A stretch of 48,444 bases of DNA from Deltaproteobacteria bacterium. GTDB taxonomy: Bacteria; Desulfobacterota; Syntrophia; Syntrophales; JAFGHS01. How positions within the stretch are numbered: the first letter of the stretch is position 1; each line of letters begins with the position of its first letter. The stretch spans positions 1-48,444 of the forward strand of contig JAFGLN010000009.1 of NCBI GenBank assembly GCA_016928025.1. Reading direction: 5' to 3'. Position numbers and translations under genes: made by a program. Below, in pieces: positions 43,060-48,444 of this stretch. A model generated the notes under the pieces. It searched no databases, had not been told where the DNA came from, and was given only the letters and a program-made list of their open reading frames with translations.

Positions 43060-43485
43060 TCAGTTCCCCATGTCCAATGTTTTAAGCGCCATGTTCTTTG
43101 TGGCGTCAAAAACCGTTACGCACGCTTCATAGGCGCGGCTTACCGTTATCATGTCCACCATTTCGGAAATGACGTTAATATTGGGCATGGCGACGTAACC
43201 TTTGTCGTCCGCGTCGGGATGAGAAGGGTCATAGACCATTTTAATCGGATTCGGGTCTTCGCTGATGCCGGCAATTTCTACCGATTTCACGGCGTCTTTT
43301 ATGGTGGCATCAAAATGATTTTCGATCTCGGACGCTTCAAAAGCGATATTTTTTTTCTTGTACGGACCGCCTTCATCGGTGCGGGTCGTATTGACATTAG
43401 CCAGATTAGATGTGATGACATCCATTTTTGCCCTTTGCGCGGCAAGGCCTGATCCGCAAATCTTAAAGGACGTTATGAAATCCAT
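43060..43485 (-). CDS. flgC: Proximal rod protein FlgC
   Basis: 141 residues with the rod motif MDVITSNLANVNTTRT at the N-terminus, the KMVYDPSHPDADDKGYVAMP signature of FlgC, and a C-terminal helix (VISEMVDMITVSRAYEACVT). It lies one base after flgB, with GGAGG in the flgB end. Confidence 0.98.
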   Translation of the reverse strand: MDFITSFKICGSGLAAQRAKMDVITSNLANVNTTRTDEGGPYKKKNIAFEASEIENHFDATIKDAVKSVEIAGISEDPNPIKMVYDPSHPDADDKGYVAMPNINVISEMVDMITVSRAYEACVTVFDATKNMALKTLDMGN

Positions 43486-43486
43486 A

Positions 43487-43861
43487 TTACTTTGCCTCCT
43501 TCAATACCGTCTTGAGTCCTCTGAATTTCCGGGCCAGCATTTCCACGGTCGTGTTGTACATCAGGTGATTTTCCGCCAGATCGGCCATTTCCTTGTCGAT
43601 AACCACCTTTTCATCCGATTGGGATATTTCGTAATCCAAAGGATGCCTGCTCGTATTTTTTTTCGGGATGTGCATTGAATCCGTTGTCTTTAGGGACAGC
43701 TTGCCTGCTTTGGCGTATTGATCTTTAAAGGAGATGTCCGACGGCTGAAAGCCGGGCGTATCGATATTGGTGATATTCGAGGCAATGATCTTATGCCGTT
43801 TTGTCCGGTAATCCAACATATTTTCAAGCATCTTCATTGTCTGATTGAATAAAATATCCAT
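43487..43861 (-). CDS. flgB: Proximal rod protein FlgB
   Basis: 124 residues with the motif HKIIASNITNIDTPGFQPSD and a C-terminal ENHLMYNTTVEMLARKFRGL. First gene of the basal-body operon, with AAGGTG before the ATG and a sigma54 promoter 22 bases upstream. Confidence 0.97.
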   Translation of the reverse strand: MDILFNQTMKMLENMLDYRTKRHKIIASNITNIDTPGFQPSDISFKDQYAKAGKLSLKTTDSMHIPKKNTSRHPLDYEISQSDEKVVIDKEMADLAENHLMYNTTVEMLARKFRGLKTVLKEAK

Positions 43862-43883
43862 AGCTCACCTTATCGAGTTTCTC

Positions 43884-43899
43884 TGCAAAGCATATACCA
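43884..43899 (-). promoter_or_regulatory. Sigma54 promoter of flgB-flgC-fliE-fliF-fliG-fliJ-motE
   Basis: The minus strand reads TGGTATATGCTTTGCA: TGG and TTGCA conserved, exact spacing. Transcription would start only about a dozen bases before the flgB ATG, leaving just the SD. Confidence 0.82.
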
Positions 43900-43903
43900 G
43901 ATC

Positions 43904-43925
43904 AAAAAATGAGGATTAAATCCTC
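43904..43925 (-). terminator. Rho-independent terminator after the response regulator gene
   Basis: GAGGATT and AATCCTC form a perfect inverted repeat (43911-43925), followed on the minus strand by A and six T (43904-43909). It lies 22 bases after the regulator stop and directly before the flgB promoter, so it insulates the two operons. Confidence 0.78.
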
Positions 43926-43947
43926 CGGTCTTGCTGTCTGCGAATCT

Positions 43948-45375
43948 TTATCGGGATGGTCCATCCGGGGATTGTAAGCCGGTGTTTTCATTATCCTGCA
44001 TGCCGTATTCCTGAACCTTGTTCCAGAGGGTCCGAACACTGATGCCGAGAATTTTCGCGGCTTTGGTTTTATTGCCTTCAACTTTGGCCAGGGTATCGCA
44101 GATTAATGCCTTTTCCACTTCCTTCAGGGTCATGGACTCGCCTGAGGAAGTGCCATTGGATACCGTTGGGGAATCAAGGATGTTGGCGGATGGGGTATTT
44201 ATTTCCGGTTGACGGCTGCTTGATTCCTCCAGACCCAGGGCTTCCGGGGGAATGGTGTGGCTACCCGTCATCAAGACGGCCCGCTCGATGATATTTTCCA
44301 ACTCCCTGATATTGCCGGGAAAGTTATATGATTCTAAAAGCGCTGCCGCTTTGTTTGACAGGGCGATGTTTTTTACCCCTTTTTCCTTGCCGAAGATTTT
44401 GAGGAAGTGATTGGAAAGATTTAAAATGTCACTCTTTCTTTCCCGCAGTGGCGGAATTTTGACAGGGATTACATTGAGCCGGTAGAAAAGATCGCTCCGG
44501 AAGGTTTTATTTTCAATCGCTCTGGACAAGTCGGTATTGGTTGTCGCTATGATTCTGACATCAATAGGAATGGGGGCACTTCCTCCCACGCGGTCCACCT
44601 CGGATTCCTGGATAACCCTGAGGAGTTTGGCCTGCAGTTGGACATCCATTTCGCTGACTTCGTCTAAGAGAAGGGTGCCGGTGTCGGCCAGCTCAAATTT
44701 GCCCAGCTTTTTCTGGGACGCGCCTGTAAAAGCGCCTTTTTCATAGCCGAACATTTCACTTTCCAAAAGATTGTGCGGAATAGCCGCACAGTTGACGGCC
44801 ACGAACGGATTTTTTCTCCGCCGGCTATGCTCATGAATGTACCTGGCCAGCAGCTCTTTGCCGGTTCCGCTTTCCCCCTGTATTAAAATATTGGCTTTGC
44901 TTTTGGCAACATTGCGCAAGGTATCCAGAATAGCGATGAACTTTGGGTCTCTGGTCACGATTTTTGATGTTACCGGTGTGACTTCCGGTATATCTGCCGG
45001 TTCCACTTCAGAGATGCTCAGGACGTTTTGAACGGCGGATTCAAGGTCATCCAGGGTAAAGGGCTTCATGATGAATTCGGCCGCTCCTTCTTTCATGGCT
45101 TCAACGGCGGTATTAACGGTGCCATATGCCGTAATCAGAATGACCGGCGTTTCCGGTGACATTAATTTGACGCTCTTTAAAACCTCAATGCCTGTTATTC
45201 CCGGCATCTTCATGTCGGTCAGGACCAGGTCAAATTTCCTTTGCTTGAACATTGCCAAGGCTTCGTGCCCGTTTTCAACGGCCTGTGTTTTATAGCCGCA
45301 GCTTTCCAGAGATTCCGCAAGCGCTGATTTCATGGACTGATCGTCGTCGACAATTAAGATGCTTTTTCTGTTCAT
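43948..45375 (-). CDS. flrC: Sigma54-dependent NtrC-type response regulator of flagellar genes (FlrC/FlgR-like)
   Basis: 475 residues with all three NtrC parts. Receiver domain with acid pocket DDD (10-12), phospho-acceptor Asp54 and Lys104; AAA+ domain with Walker A GESGTGKE (167-174), sigma54-contacting GAFTGA (214-219) and Walker B GTLLLDEVSEM; C-terminal Fis-type helix-turn-helix (GNKTKAAKILGISVRTLWNK). It is the likely activator of the sigma54 promoters in this window. The kinase gene is 24 bases upstream in the same operon. The symbol is by role; exact orthology is not proven. Confidence 0.92.
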   Translation of the reverse strand: MNRKSILIVDDDQSMKSALAESLESCGYKTQAVENGHEALAMFKQRKFDLVLTDMKMPGITGIEVLKSVKLMSPETPVILITAYGTVNTAVEAMKEGAAEFIMKPFTLDDLESAVQNVLSISEVEPADIPEVTPVTSKIVTRDPKFIAILDTLRNVAKSKANILIQGESGTGKELLARYIHEHSRRRKNPFVAVNCAAIPHNLLESEMFGYEKGAFTGASQKKLGKFELADTGTLLLDEVSEMDVQLQAKLLRVIQESEVDRVGGSAPIPIDVRIIATTNTDLSRAIENKTFRSDLFYRLNVIPVKIPPLRERKSDILNLSNHFLKIFGKEKGVKNIALSNKAAALLESYNFPGNIRELENIIERAVLMTGSHTIPPEALGLEESSSRQPEINTPSANILDSPTVSNGTSSGESMTLKEVEKALICDTLAKVEGNKTKAAKILGISVRTLWNKVQEYGMQDNENTGLQSPDGPSR

Positions 45376-45399
45376 TATCCGTGGCCTTTTGATCTGTAT

Positions 45400-46449
45400 T
45401 TATATTTTCATGCCCGATGGCGTTTCCACAGGGGGTGGGGGATTCGTCAGAGGAAATGAAAAAACGAATGCCGTTCCCGTGCCTTCCGTAAATTCAATTT
45501 TTAGAGACCCCTTATACAGATTGATAATATTATGGACGACAGCCAATCCCAGATAAGAGTTGTTCTCGTTTATTCGTGAAAAGCGCTCGAAGATTCTGGA
45601 GGGTATATGGTCGGGGGGGTAAGCGCCGTTGTCGATGAAGCAGATTTCAATGCTTTGATCTTCCTGATGGTAACGGGTGACAATATCAAGACGGCATTCT
45701 TCCGGCATGGTCTGCAGGGCATTGAGAATCAGATTTAAAAAAACCTGCTTAATCATGTCCGGATTGCATTCTACCAGAGGTTCAATCTCGGCATATTGAA
45801 CCGATAAAAAGATGGTTTCATCTTCGATAATCTGTTCGGAGAATAGAAGAATATCCTTTAAGAGAGAATGAATATTTACGGATTGTGTCGGTATGTCAAA
45901 CCTTTTGCTCAGAAGAATTAAACTCTTGATTTTATTTTCAACAATTTTCGCGGCCGCAATAATCTGATTAACGCGATGGATATCCTTTTTTCTTTTCAGC
46001 TCTTTTTTCAACAACGAGGCGTACAGTTCGATACTGCCCAGGGGGTTCCTGATTTCATGGGCCACATCGGCGCTAAATGCTTCCAGGGCAGCGTATTTTT
46101 CCTTTTTTAATTCCAGCTCCCGGTGTGTTTCCGCTTTGGTGATGTCCTTAATCATAATCAGGGTGCCGGTTGATTGTCCATCCGTATTGCTTAAAGGGGT
46201 TATGGATGTTTCAAAAATTTTTCCGTTTTTTTTGACGGTGAATGGACCGCGTTCAACGACGTCTCGGGCCCTTAAGACAATATCATTAAGGATTGAGCCC
46301 CGAATGTTTATTGCATCTCCGGCATCATCAGATAAATCCATAAAAGATTTTGCCTGCTTATTCATCATCGTTATACTGCCGTTTAGATCGGTGGCCATAA
46401 CACCCAGGGGCATGCTTTCGATAATGTCAACAGGCAGATGATTGTTCAT
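45400..46449 (-). CDS. flrB: Soluble PAS histidine kinase (FlrB/FlgS-like)
   Basis: 349 residues without membrane segments, so cytoplasmic. PAS domain over about residues 5-105 (VDIIESMPLGVMATDLNGSI), a short coiled coil, HisKA with the phosphorylated His131 (ADVAHEIRNPLGSIELYASL), and an HATPase domain with the N-box VFLNLILNALQTMP. The G1 box is unusual, DNGAY in place of DxGxG. It should phosphorylate the adjacent NtrC-type regulator. What it senses is not visible; in Campylobacter and Helicobacter the equivalent kinase reads export-gate assembly. Confidence 0.9.
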   Translation of the reverse strand: MNNHLPVDIIESMPLGVMATDLNGSITMMNKQAKSFMDLSDDAGDAINIRGSILNDIVLRARDVVERGPFTVKKNGKIFETSITPLSNTDGQSTGTLIMIKDITKAETHRELELKKEKYAALEAFSADVAHEIRNPLGSIELYASLLKKELKRKKDIHRVNQIIAAAKIVENKIKSLILLSKRFDIPTQSVNIHSLLKDILLFSEQIIEDETIFLSVQYAEIEPLVECNPDMIKQVFLNLILNALQTMPEECRLDIVTRYHQEDQSIEICFIDNGAYPPDHIPSRIFERFSRINENNSYLGLAVVHNIINLYKGSLKIEFTEGTGTAFVFSFPLTNPPPPVETPSGMKI

Positions 46450-46462
46450 ACGGTTTATTACG

Positions 46463-48034
46463 TTAGTTCTTTTTCTTCAAATAATTGTGGTACTTTTTAT
46501 GCCAATGGTTTTCCTGGAGGGCATAGTCTGTTATTTTCGACCAGAAAGGTTCATCGCTTGCGTTTTTCAACTCAGATAATTTTTTTTGCGCCATGGGCAG
46601 ATCATCAGCCTTAAGGTATGCTTTCCCCGACTCGTAAAGCTTCCATTTTTCCTTAACCTGATTTGACGAGGCATAATGATTTAGACGGAGTCTTTCAATT
46701 TCCTTGGCGGTGTTATTGAACTTCGATAGAAACGCCTCATTTCTGCTTTGCGGTCTGAGCCGTTTTAAAATGTTCACGGAAATGTCGTACATTCCCATTT
46801 GAGCGAAACTTAAACAGGACTGCAATATGGTATCAGTATCACCGTAGCCGATGAGATTTTTATCCGTTGCTTCAAAAAAAAGATCGATCGCGGCGATATG
46901 ATCGCCTGCCTGATGGTAATGATTAATTAAGGTAACGGCATTGGTTTTCATCATGTCCAGGATTTCATTCCGATAGACCGTTTGCGGAGCGTCATAGATT
47001 AAAGACGATAAACAGTCGTAACTCATTTGATGATGATCCCGCTTGAGTAAAGCCCGTCCTTTTTTAAAACGAACAGCTTCGGCCATTTGGGCCGGTATTT
47101 TATGTCGGAGGGCCTTGTCGTACGCCAGGACCGGGTCCCTTACGTACTGCGCACCTTCCATGAATACGGGATATTTCAAGGAGGGGTGACGGACGCTGAT
47201 GTCTGCCATGGCGATCATTCCGGTGAACGCTTCCGGCGATTCAGGGTATTGTTTCAAAACACGGCCGAATATATTGAGAGCGGAAAGAGGGTGCCCCATT
47301 TCCTCAAAACTCTTGCCGATGATGAAAAGGACCGCAGAGCAATGTTCGCTTTTCGGCCATAAGCTCAGGTACCGGGTTAAGTGGCTTATGGCCTCCTGAT
47401 ATTGTTTATCATAATAATATTGCATACCAGCTTTTAGCAGTTGAACCTTTTCCTGCTTTGTCGTTTCAGCCGTTTCATGTTTCTTTTCCGATATAGACGC
47501 CTCGGAGACCTCGCTTGCCGCAGAGGATTTTTCCTTCGTAACCTCATCCGCTTTGCTTGAAATATCAGGACACGTAATATTTTTCTCTGTTGCGTTTAAT
47601 GAAGCATCTGTTCCTGTCGATGAACCTTTACCGGTTACGAATCCGGGGGATGCCGTTTTGGCGGCTGCCTTTTCGGGTGGCGATGGAAGCACTTTTGAGG
47701 CAACGGTTTTAGCCTTTCGCGAGGGTTTCGTTTCCCGAATAATTTGGTAACCGTCTTCGCCACATAATCGGAGGAAAGCGTCATGAAATTGTCTCCTGAC
47801 TTGATGCAAGGAAACATAAGCATCTGCCTTTGATTTGTAATGTCCAATACTTACAGTGTATGACCCGTTCGATTTTTCAATCCTTTTATTTTCATAAGAG
47901 CCCACTTTATCATAGGTGGCTTCAGCATTTGCCCGGACCGAACAGCGAATGACTTGTATACACCAGTCGGGTTGATCTGCATAAGCGACGGAAAATATTA
48001 ACCATAATGCTATGGAAAGGTAGAGTGTTTTCAA
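46463..48034 (-). CDS. Exported SPOR-like/TPR protein in the kinase-regulator operon
   Basis: 523 residues with an N-terminal signal peptide (MKTLYLSIALWLIFSVAYAD). A SPOR-like region is at about residues 24-100 (SYTVSIGHYKSKADAYVSLH), then a Ser/Lys/Glu-rich linker to ~195, then TPR-type helices (LLKAGMQYYYDKQYQEAISH, then RYLSLWPKSEHCSAVLF) and a helical C-terminus. A periplasmic, peptidoglycan-related role is suggested by SPOR. It is first in the operon with the kinase and regulator, behind a sigma54 promoter. Function not established. Confidence 0.8.
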   Translation of the reverse strand: MKTLYLSIALWLIFSVAYADQPDWCIQVIRCSVRANAEATYDKVGSYENKRIEKSNGSYTVSIGHYKSKADAYVSLHQVRRQFHDAFLRLCGEDGYQIIRETKPSRKAKTVASKVLPSPPEKAAAKTASPGFVTGKGSSTGTDASLNATEKNITCPDISSKADEVTKEKSSAASEVSEASISEKKHETAETTKQEKVQLLKAGMQYYYDKQYQEAISHLTRYLSLWPKSEHCSAVLFIIGKSFEEMGHPLSALNIFGRVLKQYPESPEAFTGMIAMADISVRHPSLKYPVFMEGAQYVRDPVLAYDKALRHKIPAQMAEAVRFKKGRALLKRDHHQMSYDCLSSLIYDAPQTVYRNEILDMMKTNAVTLINHYHQAGDHIAAIDLFFEATDKNLIGYGDTDTILQSCLSFAQMGMYDISVNILKRLRPQSRNEAFLSKFNNTAKEIERLRLNHYASSNQVKEKWKLYESGKAYLKADDLPMAQKKLSELKNASDEPFWSKITDYALQENHWHKKYHNYLKKKN

Positions 48035-48070
48035 GATATTGCCTTCATCAATTATTCACGTGTTCAACGA

Positions 48071-48086
48071 AGCAATTTATATACCA
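48071..48086 (-). promoter_or_regulatory. Sigma54 promoter of the SPOR/kinase/regulator operon
   Basis: The minus strand reads TGGTATATAAATTGCT: TGG, TTGCT and exact spacing. It lies 37 bases upstream of the SPOR gene. An NtrC-type activator encoded in its own sigma54 operon suggests positive autoregulation. Confidence 0.78.
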
Positions 48087-48148
48087 CAGGGCGTCATTTC
48101 TCAGTTTTATGTGTCGTGAGTTTTTTTTATGGGTTGAAGTTGTTTTCA

Positions 48149-48164
48149 TGGCACCACGATTGCA
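48149..48164 (+). promoter_or_regulatory. Sigma54 promoter of the PilZ-like gene
   Basis: TGGCACCACGATTGCA is an almost perfect match to TGGCACG-N4-TTGCW (one mismatch). It is divergent from the sigma54 site at 48071-48086, about 63 bases away, and about 117 bases before the downstream ATG. Confidence 0.88.
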
Positions 48165-48280
48165 TAATCTTTACCAACATGAACCGTGCAAATTTCATGA
48201 CATGAAAATTTTCAAAAAATAAGTCGAATTCCAAGTATTTGATGTTGTCTTGTGGTGGAGGACGGAGGGATGTTTCAATA

Positions 48281-48444
48281 ATGAATGACGACATTCAGCG
48301 ACGTGAATTTTCCAGGGTAGATGCCTATCTGCCTTTTGAATACCGCCTTATCAGTCGGGCGGAAATAGATTATGTTCAGGCTCGTATTTCCGGAGACCTG
48401 GCCGTGCCGTCGGAGGCGAAACCGGTTCCGGAGTTAGGAGATTA
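48281..48444 (+). CDS. PilZ-like protein, N-terminal fragment (runs off right edge)
   Basis: 54 codons are visible from the ATG at 48281, with GGAGGG about a dozen bases upstream. The beginning, IQRREFSRVDAYLPFEYRLI, has the RRxxxR-type opening (RREFSR) of PilZ c-di-GMP-binding domains, though the second motif lies outside the window. Under a sigma54 promoter beside the flagellar regulators, it could be a c-di-GMP effector for motility, as YcgR is. That role is inference. Confidence 0.65.
   Translation, partial: MNDDIQRREFSRVDAYLPFEYRLISRAEIDYVQARISGDLAVPSEAKPVPELGD

Overview
The window is a nearly complete flagellar biosynthesis island, about 48 kb with few gaps. Gene content and order (flgB-flgC-fliE-fliF-fliG-fliJ-motE-fliK-flgD-flgE; motA-motB-fliL-fliM-fliN-fliOPQR-flhB-flhA-flhF-flhG-fliA; flgM-flgN-flgK-flgL-csrA-fliW) suggest a Gram-negative bacterium of the former Deltaproteobacteria (Desulfobacterota, possibly Syntrophales-like). 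It has P- and L-ring genes (flgI, flgH lipoprotein, flgA), sigma54 plus sigma28 control, and a FliW/CsrA pair. The lineage is inferred from gene content and order, not from a marker gene. No rRNA, tRNA, CRISPR, IS element or phage gene was seen.

Layout. 1-3938 (minus): a Maf-type N-terminal domain protein, a GT9 glycosyltransferase and a TPR-glycosyltransferase that runs off the left edge, probably a flagellin-glycosylation unit. 3939-10119 (plus): the filament genes fliC, fliD, fliS, a FliT/FlgN-like gene and flaG. 10178-14447 (minus): the late operon flgM-flgN-flgK-flgL-csrA-fliW. 14593-18998 (minus): distal rod and P/L-ring operon flgF-flgG-flgA-flgH-flgI-flgJ. 19271-33317 (minus): motor, export and regulatory operon from motA to fliA, followed by a small coiled-coil gene, a second FliK-like gene and a free-standing FlhB C-terminal-like gene. 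33455-38881 (minus): fliK-flgD-flgE and a small unknown gene. 39135-43861 (minus): flgB-flgC-fliE-fliF-fliG-fliJ-motE. 43948-48034 (minus): an NtrC-type response regulator, a soluble histidine kinase and a SPOR/TPR protein. From 48281 (plus): a partial PilZ-like gene.

Regulation can be read from the DNA. Seven -24/-12 (sigma54) promoter matches lie before the glycosylation, flgF, motA, fliK, flgB, SPOR/kinase/regulator and PilZ units. The cognate type of activator is encoded at 43948-45375. Four sigma28 matches (TAAA-N15/16-CCGAT type) lie before fliC, fliD, flaG and flgM, and both FliA and its anti-sigma factor FlgM are encoded here. The fliC leader carries a textbook CsrA hairpin (AGGA tetraloop) plus a second double-GGA site on the Shine-Dalgarno sequence, while csrA and fliW sit 6 kb away. 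This fits a FliW-CsrA-flagellin homeostasis loop.

The oddities most worth a look are: the structured fliC leader; a tandem MotB paralogue whose ion-binding Asp position is Ser; absence of fliH and fliI between fliG and fliJ; nearly identical 156-bp tandem repeats inside fliK; a second FliK-like/FlhB-C-terminal pair; a FliN carrying a FliM-like EIDAML N-terminus; and a Maf-N/GT9/TPR-GT glycosylation unit under a sigma54-type promoter.
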